A stretch of 64,000 bases of DNA, from positions 1,077,922 through 1,141,921 of the forward strand of contig NC_092678.1 in NCBI RefSeq assembly GCF_964355755.1. The letters are read 5' to 3'. The first letter of the stretch is position 1. Every line of letters starts with the position of its first letter. The notes beneath the pieces were generated by a model that did no database searches, was not told the origin of the DNA, and saw only the letters and a list, made by a program, of their open reading frames with translations. Below are positions 10,217 to 25,200 of this stretch, piece after piece. Both the position numbers and the translations under genes were made by a program. Source of the stretch: Antedon mediterranea (Eukaryota > Echinodermata > Crinoidea > Comatulida > Antedonidae).

Positions 10217-13200
10217 CTGCAACTTAAATATAAAATAATTTGGTTTATTTTTTTATCTCCATTTAATCTGCTTTCACATGCTACCCTTACATTAAACTAC
10301 AAGTATTTCACTATCAAAGATACTCAAAGCAGGACTTTTTAAAATTTAGTTTAAACCTTCCCAGTAGAATTATATTGAAATTACACATACAGGGTAAGTC
10401 TATGCCAGCAGGTTTTATTTCACGAAGGTGGGGGCAAACATAATTATTGGAAGGGAATTTTCTTACTTTGCGTCGCTAGTGGGAACCAAGCTTTACATGC
10501 GCTACACAAGAACGATCTATTATTAGGTTACATAATGTGTGTGTTGTAATGAAAGTAACATATTACCTGTACTTGAAGCAATCCTTGGCCAGGATTTGTA
10601 TGCATATTTTTTAGATGATGTTGATTGGTTTATTCGTCGATACAGGCAACCAATGACGATAAGAAGCACAATACCAAAAGACACTCCACCTAAGATTGCT
10701 ATCGTGTATTCATGTTTAGGTTCTAAAAGAATAATAAAACAAATGACAGGTGGATTCCACATTCGCCACTAAAAGTATAAAGAAAATAGGATGGATGATT
10801 TCAATAGGCACGGCCTTTGTGGAAGGCAATTAAACTTTAAAGATATTAATAAACATATGAGCAATATATCAACATTGGTTTATTTTTACACAAAATACAG
10901 CCAATTACTAAATTATAAGGTATTGCTTTGAATTTGATACAGCAATGTTAGATAGCTCGATTGGTTTCTCTCAGTTTAGGGATGTGGTTACATTGTGGCT
11001 TGAAAATACTAACCTTGAAACACAGTAACAAAAAATGAACACTCTGCTTTAATTTCATTGACATCCACTGCCGTGTAAGTTACTAGGCTGATGCCTACTT
11101 TGAAGTTACTGCCAGGAAAGTGAGTTGTAGTAACGTTTTCTATCCCAACATTGTCAGTGGCCGTTGGTGCTATCCAGCTCACCACGGTTTGTTGCTTATT
11201 AGCGGGAATCCACTTGGTAATATTTTCTTTACAGTCACGAAATATCGGGGCTATAGTATCTTGGAAAGATAAAATCAGTAAACAACAATTATAAATACTA
11301 AAATACATCTGTGAAAAGCTTGCGGGACTTAATTTTACATGAGGTGTGTAACAAGTACCATGTCACCTCCTCCTTCGCATGACTTTAGGGCTGGTATGTT
11401 GTGACTTGTCTTCAAGAAAATACTAACCTTGAACAACATCAACAAAAAATGAACACTCTGCTTTATTTCCATTGACATCCACTGCGGTATAAGTTACTAG
11501 ACTGATGCCTACTTTGAAGTTACTGCCAGGAAAGTGAGTTGTAGTAACGTTTTCTATCCCAACATTGTCAGTGGCAGTTGGTTCAATCCAGCTCACTATG
11601 GTTTGTTGCTTATTAGCAGGAATCACCTTAGTGATACGTTCTTTACAGCTATCAAATATCGGGGCGACAGTATCTTCAAAATAAAATTAGAGTAAATGAA
11701 AACACAACTTATTTGGAATCTTTAATAAATAAAATTAATAGTGTGATATAAAGATATACTTTTATATTTAAGAAATTGACCTTTGTATCGGAATTCAAAT
11801 AGGTTCACAAAGTTGACCCAGAAAGTCCAAAGGAGAGTTTGTCCAGATGTTTTAATGACCATTTAGTTTATAATAGAGTCCCTAAAGAAAACACTTAGCT
11901 TAATTTTGTGACCTTTCCCATCGTTAAACCAGGAGTGATTGACACTATTTAAGTACAGATTTGACAGTGTCATCCATCACAGAAATACCTTATGATACCG
12001 TTAATCATTCCCACTTAAACACCCCTGGATCAACTTAGGACCAATCGTTACCCTCACAGATGATGTAATGACATTATGCAAATGAACTGAGCCAATATAC
12101 TCCCAAGTTTCAGAAGGGCCCAGACACACCTTACAACCACTTCTCCAGAAGCAGACCTACACACACCACACCTCACCGACAGCATCATTGATCCTCCGCG
12201 TTCCTTATCTATACTTATAGTTGTATATTGTACTGAAGTATTATACTGAATAAATAATATATGTGTTACGACAGTCAAGCGAGTTAGAGTCTTTCATTAG
12301 TACCTCAACAACCCAAACATTATATTACATGGTGGAAGACCCAAATTTCATAAGGAACGGAGTGAGAAAACAAGAAATAAACACTTAACAAGACACGAAG
12401 ACGAAGACGAAGACAAAAATAACCATATTTGTTTGAAAGGAGAGAAATTTACTTTGACTCAAAAGACAAGCTGAAATTATATTTGAATGAGATCGAGACA
12501 AGCAGAAATTTGATCAAATTATTACCATTGGATGAAGACAAAAAAGATAATCGAGGAAGACACAAAAGACAAGCTGAAATTATATTTGAATGAAATCGAG
12601 ACAAGCAGAAATTTTATAAAATTATAACCATTGGATAAAGACAAAGAAGATAATCGAGGAAGACCCAAGAAGAATCAAAACAGAAGCAAGCGGACAAGAA
12701 CTGTTTCGTTTAGAGACTTTCAACTTCACGCCGTTTTTTTTCGATCGTTTTTTTTAACATTTACTTTTTTGAACATTGATGAACACCATTCGCATTTTTT
12801 TTAATTCGTTGTTTGAAAATTTGAACATTGATGAGCACCTTTAACATTTCTTTAATTCGTTGTTTGAACATTTAAACATTTTTGAACACTTTTTGCATTC
12901 ATTTAATTCATTTTTAATTGGATCCGAAGCATTTGGGGTAAGTCAAAGCCATTTTGATTTTGATTTGTAACCTTGATTGAAAAAGTGAGAGTTTACATAT
13001 ATATACACTAAATTGTTTTTGATATTTGATTAATAATTAATATTATAAAGTATGGTCGACGTTGTTGATAACGAAGTAATTTTAAATGAGCCCGTCAATC
13101 CTCACCCCGTGCCCCACCTAAGACAAACCGATTTCCTTCCCAAAAGATATGACGGTTCCATAACCGATCACGACCAATGTAGTGCACACTACTTATCGTT

Positions 13201-16200
13201 TACCGACTACCTTGAGGCCCACACTTTAGAAAACCCTGTAAACAATGCCCAATTAATTAATGTAATAAGTATTTTTAAACGTAGCCTTCAGGGCCAAGCT
13301 AGACTCTGGATTGAGGGAAAGCAGTTCGATTCACTAGAATCCTTAAAAACCCAATTCATCAACAGGTTTAGTAAAAACAAATCAATCTATGCGCACATAA
13401 GAGAATACGATTCAATTACATACACCACTGGCGACAACGCCGAAAAGCACTTAACCAAAATCAAACAAGCCGCAGACAGAATTGGATACGCTGACCAGCA
13501 GATAAAGAATAAATTTATTTCGACCCTTCCACCAAAATGTAGAGCAGCTGTAGCCATGTCCACCCCAATCGATGCCACTATTGAAAATATTGTAAATAGC
13601 ACACAAAATTACCTTGACCTTTCCGTAGATGATGCCACACGGGAAGTTTCATTCAATATCAATAAGGAAACAGATAGGCCTAATAGTCTCGAATCGCTCC
13701 AACATGAGATAAATTCTCTCAAGTTAGACATGGCCACAACAAAACGATCCCTTAATGATGATACTCGACGCTCACGTTCCCCCACCCGAAATTATATCCC
13801 AAGACGAAACCGAAGCCCAAGCCCATACAAACCCCGATTCCAGACCCCACCGACCCCAAGATATAGACAACCTCCCCCAACCTGTTATTACTGCGGGAAA
13901 CCAGGCCACATAGCAAGGCACTGCCGACAACAAAACCGCTCTTACGGAAACTATCCCCCGCCATACCCATACCAACAGTCAAACAATTACTACCCTAGCC
14001 ACCAGCAGGATTTTTAAAAAGGGGACTAGATGCCGCCTATAATCTGGCCCCCCATACTAAATACGACAATTTTAAGGCAAAATACTTAGGAAATTCAGAT
14101 AATATTGATTTGTTACTTAACGACAGAAATTACGTTAAAGGAAATTTACCAGATGGTAGAAATGTTTTAACTTTATTTGACAGTGGTTCAACTAGAACTA
14201 TAATCTCACAATCGTACGTTAATTCCTCACTTTATTTATCGCGTTTAAAGCCAGTTAAAGTGAACACAACTAAATTTAGATTAGGTAACGGTGACTTCTT
14301 ATATGCCAACCACTTAGTGCAATTCGAATTAATTATCCAAGGACACAAATTTAAAATTTCAGCATTAATCGTTAAAAATTTGACAGGTATTGACCTGATA
14401 CTTGGAACCGAAACATTGTCTGAACTCGACGGTACTTTAAATTTTAAGGAAAACACATTTCGCATTAGACCAAAGATTTTTAGCTTTCGTCCAGTACACA
14501 AGATTTTTCTTAAACCCGGTGATACTAAAACAGTTAAATTAAAAGGAAGGGTTCCCGCCTTCGTACGCAATTCTGATGTTGTTCTACATGCAACCACCCA
14601 TATTTCAAAACTTTGTCCATCAGATATGTTAGTAAAATTACATAGAGGAGAAACCAACATTGATATCACTAACAACACAAACAGAAACGTATCTCTAAAT
14701 ACACATCAACCTATCGCGAGCCTTCACTTAACCAACCTTGTAACAGTTACTAACGACCTACCAATTGATAGAATAAAGTTGACCAATGACAACGCAAACA
14801 AGTACCCACATTTAGAACGTACAGACCCATTGCTAACTTTAACCGAGGAAGAAATAATTAGAAAACAAGTTGATTTAACAGACAGCGTTTTAACACATAG
14901 AGAAAAAGAAGATTTGTATAAAACCTTACAACAAAACAGAAACGCATTTTCACTATACGGTGAACTATCTAGCTGCCCAAACTTCAAAGCTGACATACAC
15001 CTCTCTAACGATGAACCATTTTTTATTCGCCCATACTTTGCGACAGACAAAGACAAACATGTTATTGAGGCCGAATTGAACAAATTAGTCAAATTAGGAA
15101 TCTTAGCAGTAGGACACCAATCGTATACTTCCCCTGTCCTTCTTGTTTCAAAGAAAAATTCAAAAGATAAAAGAGTTGTCACAGACTTTCGCTATCTCAA
15201 TTCCAGGATAAAACGTATTAATCACCCATTCCCATTATTGGCCGAAACTTTGAAAACAATAGGTAACGCTAATGCACAGATTCTTAGCGTAATTGATTTG
15301 AAATCAGCGTTCCACTGTGTACCATTAGCCGAACATGCCCAACAATATACAGGTATAGCTTCATATCATGGTGGAAAACATTATTATTATAAGAGATTAG
15401 CACAAGGATTAAACGTTTCACCAGGTATATTTCAAGCAAAGATTGACGAAATTTTAAATGAAATCCCAAATTCTAGAGAATTCTGTATCGCCCATCATGA
15501 TGATATTATTTTATTTAGCCAAGACAAATTTGCTCATAAGCAGCACCTTGTTTCCGTTTTACAAGCCCTACAATTAAATGGTTTTAGAATTTGCCCAAAG
15601 AAATGTAAGTTATTCAAGAATAAAGTGCAATATATGGGACACACCATCCTGATTAATTCTTCAGGACACGCATGTATCACACCATTAGGCGACAGGTGTG
15701 CAGCTATCCGAAATTTGCCAGTCCCACGAACCCATAAAGAAACTAAACGATTTATTGGTGCAGTAAATTATGTATCCCATTTTTTCCCTCAAATACAATC
15801 AATTTTACGTCCGTTACACACACTCGCAAGCAAACGCCGAAAATTTTGTTGGTCTACTGAACACCAGAAAGCATTTGACGAAATTAAACACTTAATGGTT
15901 AAACCACCAACTCTTCAAATGCCTAGAAAAGAAGGTAGATTTACGCTATATAGCGACACTTCAAGAACCGCAACAGGTTCATATTTAACACAAACAGTAA
16001 ACGGTAAAGAACACATAATAGGTTATTATTCCAAAATCTTACCACAAGCCTGTCAACGATATAGCGTAACAGAATTAGAGTTATTTGGACTTTACATTAA
16101 CGTTTCAGCATTTCGACATTTACTAAAGGGTTGCGAATTTGATGCATTCGTAGACCACTCAGCAATTGTACAAATTTGGAATTCAAAAGATCAGCCATGT

Positions 16201-19200
16201 ACACCCCGTTTACAGAAACTAATATTACGATTGTCCGGATACATTTTCCAAATTGGTTATAAGAAAGGAACTGAATTAGTTTTAGCAGATTTCCTCTCCC
16301 GAGCCCCTCGTGATGACGATTCCGAAATTGATCAAGTTGTACCCATTGCATTTAATATTACAGAGACTGCATCTCTTAACCCGATTACAAACACATCTAC
16401 TAGCAGACCAGTAACAAGGTCATACGCCAAGCAAATGGGAATAAATATACCTGACCTACATAAACCCAAACCCAAACAAACGCCTGTCATTAATCAAAAC
16501 CCAGTGACAACAAACACGCGACCTACACCTCAACCTTCCACTACACCACAGATAATCACGAGACAACAAACAAACGCACATCGATCACCGCCTATCATAA
16601 CGCCACCTATCGTAACGCCACCCCCAATACGTAATGTAAACATTCGACAACCTCCAGAGGAACGACTAGTAGACAAAAATAAACAAAGCAAAGACACTAC
16701 ACATCGAAACGTACCAGTTGAATTGTATACATCGCCCAAACCACTAGTACCAAACATAACTGAATTTAAGTCAGCACACATCCCAAAACAACAAGACTTA
16801 GATAGATTAATGGATGTTATTCAAAGAAAGATAATTAGAGATTATAACCTCCCAGTAGATGTTAAACAATTACGCGTTGAACAAGAAACTTCACCATTTT
16901 TTAAGCCAGTTTACGATTATTTAGTTCATGATATCCTTCCAGCTGATAAGAAAGCAGCTCGTGCAGTTCAGAATAAGTCAGAGCAGTACATATTGTGCAA
17001 CGGTTTACTATTCCGTTTATTTTTCCAAGATAAAGGTGGAGAATTTGTATTGCAATTAGCTGTTCCTGAAAACTTAGCAGAGACTGTTATTTCTCAGTAT
17101 CACGACAATTTGTTAAGTAGCCACCAAGGTACGATGCGTACTTACCTTACCATTAGGAAATTATTTTACATGCCCCTTATGTTCGAGAAAGTCAACAATT
17201 ATACCCAAGCGTGTCTTAGATGTCAACAATTTCGTCCCAAAACCGATAAATTACGTCCTTTACACGATCGAGTACCAGCAACTTACCGTCCCTTTCATAC
17301 ACTCAGTCTAGATTTTAAGAGTATGCCAACATCACCTTCAGGTTTTAAACATATTATGGTAGTATGTGATGAGATAACTAGATTTTTGATTTGTGTACCT
17401 TTGAAATCCATTGATGCCGAAACAATTTGTGAAGCACTAATTCAAAAGGTCATCAGTATTTTTGGACCCCCATCTCGTCTTATTTCAGATGCAGCAACCT
17501 TCCTTACAGGAAAATTATTAACACTATTATGTAACACCCTTAATATTGATAGGAAAATCATCAGCGTCCACAATCACGGTAGTTTACAAGTTGAACGTCA
17601 TATCCGCACCGTATCGGACCTGTTAAAAGTGAACCTTAACCAATTCGGAACAGATTGGGTTAGATTTGTATCAACAACATGTTATGCCTATAACTCGTTT
17701 TCATCCCCACATCTAGGAAACCACTCCCCTTACGAATTAGTTTTTGGCCGCCAACCTCCAAGTTTGACCTCATTAGCATTTAACCCTATTTCAGGATTGT
17801 CTCATTCCTATGAAGAATACTTTGAACATCTCAAGAAGAAATTTCAAAACATTTCACAGACAATGCTACAATTACAGCGAACACAACAAAACGTCCAAAA
17901 CTCAAAAATTTCCCAACGCTTAGAAAAATGTCCAATTTACTCAGTAGGACAACTCGTATATTTATACAAGCCAACATCATCATCACTAACGGCAAATTCA
18001 AAGAAAATCGCCGCAGAATGGGTCGGACCATTAGTGATCCATGAAGTACTAGACAGAACACACTACATCCTAGCGACGATTAAAGGAGAAATACTTCGCG
18101 ACGTATTCAATTATAACAGACTGAAACCCTGTTTTATGAGAACACCCAAAGAACGCAAAAATTTTACACATCTCCAAAAACTTAAACAATTGTTGAATGA
18201 ACCCACCGATGATAATAACGATAAAATCCAAAACACCATTAATGTAGTAAATGACGAAACCAATGTTGAATTTGTAGACGAACATGATAGGACACCCACC
18301 CAATTGCAATCAGATACCCTTACACATCCAACTAAAGTAGAACCCCTTAACTTTCAACCTTACATTGACTGTGTAGAGAATAACATGGGATTAGCAGCCC
18401 CATTCCAAATGAAAGAAGAACAAATCAAGGAACAAACTAATCTAATTATGACAGCACCTAATGATTCAATTATGACATTAAACCGAGGTAGATTTAAAGC
18501 AGGACATTTCCAAGTTTTAGTTTCGTATTCTAAACCGACTTCAGCCAAACGCAACACTGATGAAACAAAACACGAATCTAATGATCGCCAATTTTGGTGG
18601 AATATTGACAGATATAACGATACAGATAAATTAATTAAAGAGATCATTAATGATAAACAGATACCGATAAGTGGATCGCCAAAACGATTCATAAAACGTT
18701 TGTATAATGCAACGAATTACTGATTTAAATTTTTTTTGCAAGATTATTTTTAAATTACGACATTTGCTAAATTAATGATAGCATAGTCTACGTATTTGAT
18801 GAGATTTGTTTAGTAATGATGTGATTTCAGTTAAAAGAGAATTGAAATTATGATTAAGTATTGATTTTGTAACGAGTTTGATAATGATTAATTTTGAATT
18901 TTGATGATCGATATATTGAGATATTGAAAAGAACGACAATCATTTTGTAACAAATATTTTGTTTAACCTTTGAGTCGTTAATCTCAAGCATTAATTAATT
19001 GATATACAATAACAGGAGATTTTCTTAGTACTTTTAATTGTAATTTTTTTAACATTGAGTACAAAAGTCGAATTTGCCGATTGATTGAAATCGTAATTAC
19101 CTGTGAATATAAATGCTTAAATCGATAAAGTTGTGACGATAACGATATATTGTGGATAAGTTGTGTCAACGGGACACACACATTTGTTTCTTTAAAGTTT

Positions 19201-22200
19201 TAAGTGATTAAGTTTGATATTTGATTTTAGGCTAATCAGCCACAGTTTTCTTGAATTTTATGTTTTGATTTGATTGATTTATATTTGAAGACCATTAGAA
19301 CGCGATGAGTCGTCGCACGATTTGATGTATGTTCAATGTAACATACTATTTTTAAGTTTTGTAATTTTATTTTTAACTGATTTATGTTTGATTTACGTGA
19401 ATTTTATACCAAATTCATTTTTAATTTCATTTTTTTTAAGAGAGAGAAGAGAGAGAGTGAAAGTGATAAGGTTACACTTCAGAGTCAATGGTTTTGGCTA
19501 ACTCAATTTTTGCTTATATGTATAATAATGTTTTTTTTCTTTTATATAACTTTAATTTTGCATGCCACTATTATAACCATTTTTATATTTTAAATAGATT
19601 AGAAAAAAAAAGGGAAACAGAGGGATGTGATATAAAGATATACTTTTATATTTAAGAAATTGACCTTTGTATCGGAATTCAAATAGGTTCACAAAGTTGA
19701 CCCAGAAAGTCCAAAGGAGAGTTTGTCCAGATGTTTTAATGACCATTTAGTTTATAATAGAGTCCCTAAAGAAAACACTTAGCTTAATTTTGTGACCTTT
19801 CCCATCGTTAAACCAGGAGTGATTGACACTATTTAAGTACAGATTTGACAGTGTCATCCATCACAGAAATACCTTATGATACCGTTAATCATTCCCACTT
19901 AAACACCCCTGGATCAACTTAGGACCAATCGTTACCCTCACAGATGATGTAATGACATTATGCAAATGAACTGAGCCAATATACTCCCAAGTTTCAGAAG
20001 GGCCCAGACACACCTTACAACCACTTCTCCAGAAGCAGACCTACACACACCACACCTCACCGACAGCATCATTGATCCTCCGCGTTCCTTATCTATACTT
20101 ATAGTTGTATATTGTACTGAAGTATTATACTGAATAAATAATATATGTGTTACGACAGTCAAGCGAGTTAGAGTCTTTCATTAGTACCTCAACAACCCAA
20201 ACATTATATTACAATAGTTTGTTAGTAAAAGATTTAAATATTTTCTCTGACCCAAATGAGTCGTTATTATTTTTTTATTTAATTATTTATAGTAAATATA
20301 TCTTGATGAACTTACCAAGGCAGGCTCCTTCAACTTTTTCATAATTATCATCACATGTACAATTATATATTTGTGTATAATTCACTGCATTGCAGATACC
20401 ACTTCCGCATGGGTTTGAAGCACATGGTGAATCTACAGCCAAATCATTTATTAATTCATTGGATTTCTTAAGAGATCATCTCAATGTTTAATATACAGTA
20501 GTTAGTTAGTGTGGAAACAAACTTTGATTGAATATGGAGGGTGGAACGTGCAAAACATTATTTACAGTCTGGCCTCATACAGCAATACAAAGATCTGCAG
20601 TGCATGGACGTCAAATACTTGCTTGTATTAAGTAATATGAAAGCGTGGTTCCCACTAGAGATGCAACACAAGGACGTATGCGCACCACAAGCGAGTTGAC
20701 CAATGACAAGCCACTGTTAAAATAATCCATCGCTTGTGATTGGTCAAATCACTTACGTTGCGTTACTTCCTGGCATCCACAAAATCTTTTCCTTATGTAC
20801 AGTATCTGCAGCTTTATCAAGCAAATAATAAGTCTGTTTACTTAGCACAAAAAACAGAAGACTACAAGCTCTTGACTAGAAAACTAGTAGTGGGATATTA
20901 TAGACTGTGCAATTAAGCAAGAGCAGACAAACATTATTAACAAATAAAGGTAAAGGTTTCAGTGTACACAGCAGACATACAGGTAGTTAAACCTAAACAC
21001 TGTATCAAATACATCATAGTAAGAACTCCATCTTACCGCCACAATACAAAACACAATGTATGTTGTACATCAATTAAAGTCCATTGATTAGTCACATACA
21101 TCAATTAAAGTCCATTCATTAGTCACATACATCAATTAAAGTTCATTGATTAGTCTTACCACCACCGTACACAGCACATACATCAATTAAAGTTCATTGA
21201 TTAGTCTTACCACCACCGTACACAACACATCCATCAATTAAAGTTCATTGATTAGTCTTACCACCACCATCATATAAAACACATTCTTACAATACCTGTC
21301 ACATTAAAACTTAGTCTGTCACATCCAATACCATAATTAATACTTTCGTGACCTGTTATCTAATGAAACACAAAAAAAACACAATTCATGCACATTGCAG
21401 ATATAGATACAAGAGCTAGAAATGGAAGAGCATTACCATGAACTTGTACTGTAGGAGATAGTGTGTCCATCGCACCATCACGATTGTCGTGTATTCAGAC
21501 ATGGGTGATTGGTCTACGCGCATTGATATTGTATGTAAAATAGTATAATAGGCTGTTGTTAATAAATGCCTTGTTCACTTGTAATCCACACCTGACTGAG
21601 TCGTGTCTATTATACCAGTGTACTGTTGTGTCTTTAGCGTGTACGAAACATAACGACGATTACCTTTCAACTATGAAAGAAAATGATCTATGAATATTCA
21701 TGAAGGTTCATGCATATTAATGAGTGAACATGACACTGAGGAGACAGATCCAGGATTTTCAAACACTAAAAATTACACAAACCAGAAATGGTGTTGATAG
21801 CCTGCCGCTTACCTGGATAAACCCACGAAGTTTGAAACAATTGCGTGGAAATTAGAAAAGGGCTTATGTCGGGTTTATCCAGGTAAGCAGGCACGATATA
21901 GACAATAAGATTAATAGTTGTCAAAAGCATTATTTTCATTTTAGCTTTCTAAAGAGAATTTTGTGTCGATCCAGCCTTGATGTGCCCTGGATGTGCCCTT
22001 ATATACTAAAGATGTGACACTACCCGCGTTTACGCGTAACACTTTAGAAGCGTCAAATTATAGCGCGCCCCCTCGCTTAAACAAGTAACAAACTTTTGCG
22101 TGACGATGATCGCAGTATTCTTTAGAAAATGGGATTGAGAAGTCGCGCCAAAGTTTGTATGGTTAAGAAACAATGAATGAAAAGAGAAAAAGTGGAGGGA

Positions 22201-25200
22201 TGTACGGTGCTGCAATTAATGGTAAAAGCAATCCAAAGGGCAACCCAGAACTTAAGCTTTACAATTTTCCCAAAGACAAGAACAGGTAAATTTATGTAAT
22301 TAAATAAGTAGCCTACATCTTAACATATGCTATGTAGGCCTGGGGACTAATCTTACTTTACTGTATTCAATTTATACATATATTAATAAACTAGGCTAGG
22401 TAGGCCTATTATTAATAATTATTATTTAAACATATGAAATGATTATTATTATCATTATTAGGCTACTACTAGTACATTAGTTATATAAACAGTGAAATTA
22501 CACTAATTTCACTGTTCCCTGGTTATATTACTTATCCTTTAAAATGTAGTACCCTTAACACATTGACTGCCAAGGCATTTTCCGTAATTTCTGTCCCAGT
22601 GCCAAGTCCCGTTTACATATTAAATTACAGTTTGAAAGTGTAACATCTGGTCACAGACTATCATGATGTCATTCAAAATACGATGGCGGGAAAAACCGTT
22701 GAGACGTATAAATACGTCACTGGCAATGGTCCAACAATTTTATTGACTTTGCCAGGAACGTAAATATACGTCGGGGATTTTCCGCGCTAAAATCGGTCAA
22801 ACCTATCATCGAGAGATAAAAACAGTAAACCACACTGAATCATTTCATCCTTTATTATTTTTATTTACTATTAGCGCAATTTATGACATGTTTGAGATGA
22901 TTATATTGAGTGTGAGGGCGCCATCGTATCAACCATATTCAATGCATGAGGGAATAAACACAAACAAACATATGACATTTATTTTTAGATTATCGTTTAC
23001 GTACATCATTCATAAACTGCCATGCGATAATTCCTGTTCCAATCACCACTGCCAGCGATTCTACATACAATACAAAAGTGCTACGATTTTGACGTAGTAT
23101 TACGTCTTGGCAAGTAGCGACACGCAATTTTTGACGTATAAATACGCCGTGGCAGTGAACGTGTTAACAAACAATTTTTAAAACTTTAAATTCAAGAAAC
23201 ATTTATTGACCAAATATATATCATTACAATTGTTGGCATATAAGTAAAAATCTGGTCGAAAGACTACATTGGCATGTCGCTGTAGGCCTAGTCCCTCTTT
23301 TTACATTATACAAATAATAATAATAATACCTAATATAAACAAATTGTGATCTTGATTACTGTATTTCATGCTTTCCGTCTCATGGTGAATATTTGCTTTC
23401 TGTCTCATGGTTATTTTATTTCGTTTAATTTAACTAGCCGTTACGTACATTACAGTATATTAACGCATGAAGTGATTATTATTATCATTATTAGGCTAGG
23501 ACAATAGTTATAATAACACTATTTGTATTGTTCCCTGGTTATATTACTTATCCGTTGAGTAGCCCTAACAAACAATTTATAATTGAATCTCATACTTAAT
23601 ATTTATGAAATTCAACCGTTAGTTAGTTAGTGGTTTTAGGTTAGGCTTAAGTATTTGATTTTAGGCCCTAACCAATTTGAAAATCAATTAGCATGCACGT
23701 AGACGTCCTATAATTACGTAAACGTTAATTATGATAAAGCAAAAACTCACTAGACAATTATTAATTTACAGGTGTGCAAAATGGGCCCAGAACACACGAC
23801 GCGCGGATTTGAGAACGAAACCAAGTTCCTATTTACACCGTAATCGCCACTTGTGCAATATTCATTTCGAAGAATCTCAAATACTGATGGTCACAAGAAG
23901 ATTGTATGGAATGCATGTCCCTACAATATTTGATGTCCCAAATCCACCACACCAAGTAGTTAATGTCCTATCTATCTGTGAAAAGATTTTTGTTTCTAAC
24001 TTTAACAAATACTTACATACATCAAATCAGCAGAAAAATAAAGTTAAAAATCGCTACCATGTTACATAGATTTGGTATGAAGTTGAATCTTTGTTCACCA
24101 GCAATTGAAACATTGCTAATTGAAACGTACGTAAACCTACGCATATTCTTCAACAGAGACATAATCAGTGATAAGAAGAAGAGTAAAAAATTAATTAAAG
24201 TATCACATTTATGAGGTATGGTAACGTTGTAGGAGGTCTGTACGCGCTCCGGTCTGTGCATTATCGGCTAGAAATGATGATCATTACGACGGTCTGGTAT
24301 GATGATTGAATAATTGTAAATATGATGATTTTATTTCAATGTTTCTACATTTTTTATATTTCCTCTGGGTGGCCCGTGCATCATTTCGCAATAGTTATTG
24401 AGTTAATTTTAAACTGAGACTACTATAACATAACTAATTGTTATCTCAGGTTTTAAATAAATTATAATAATAAATGAATGTCATGGCGAATGATGGGTAC
24501 ATGTATGCCTAGTATGAATTGTCTCAGAATTGACTATCATAATCTGTTTCATATCATGCCTGTAGGCTTAAGCCTATGATTGTTTATAAATATATTCCGA
24601 AAAATTACTGCAATAAAATAGTCGAAGTAGTGATTTTAAAAAGTGACTTCTTGTTCTTTTTTAAATGTTTATAACACACTATTTGACTAATATATTTTCC
24701 TAATCTGCACTGTTTTGCTGCTGGATGAAAAAGAAGAACACATCAAGGATGATGATAAACATTCAATAATAACAACAATATTCAGTAATTAAAACAAATA
24801 GAGATATACAAAGTACAGGAAATAAGTCTATCATTATAATTTAATCGTACATTACCGTAATTATTGTGATGAAAAAAAATTGAGTATTCAGTTACAATAC
24901 AGTAGACATATCTGATCCATAAATCTCATTGTTTGAGCGAGAGGGCGCCCTATAAAATGAGCTCCATGTGTGTTACATGAATTGCACGTAAAATTCCGAG
25001 AGTGTCCCATCTTTAGTATATAAGATCTTTGATTAACATCTATTAACATTGTACTTTTACATTTATAAAACTATTTATTTAATGGTATAATGTTCCAAAT
25101 ATGTATATAGACAAGATTAATTAATTATTAAAATATCAAACAGAAAGAGAAGGTTGTTAGTCCAGTATGGTGAGATACTCTACACAGCCGCGGCCTGTGA

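Larger units (their letters stand above)
11742..20213 (+). mobile_element. Full-length Ty3/gypsy LTR retrotransposon
   Basis: 8.47 kb element with two 588-bp LTRs that read as identical, a 4-bp target duplication ATAG (11738-11741 and 20214-20217), gag and pol reading frames without breaks, and RT-RNase H-integrase order, as in Ty3/gypsy (Metaviridae). It lies in R1 intron 9 in antisense to that gene. Identical LTRs and open frames indicate a very recent insertion. No envelope-like gene is seen. Confidence 0.95.
21998..25024. mobile_element. THAP-domain DNA transposon relic (P-element or Kolobok-like)
   Basis: CTTATATACTAAAGATG at the left end is matched by CATCTTTAGTATATAAG at the right. 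Similarity continues to about 90 bp in (CGCCCCCTCGCTTAAACA against TGTTTGAGCGAGAGGGCG). It encloses THAP-coding exons, as in P-element-like transposases. The flanking ATAT palindrome hides the target duplication, so the superfamily is open. Most of the transposase is missing. Confidence 0.75.

Noticed and set aside
12054-12278. 74-codon minus-strand frame also present at 19938-20162
   Set aside because: It lies inside the LTR and is duplicated only because the LTRs are identical.
19384-19593. Envelope-like gene after pol
   Set aside because: Short, low-complexity and hydrophobic, with none of the features of an envelope protein.
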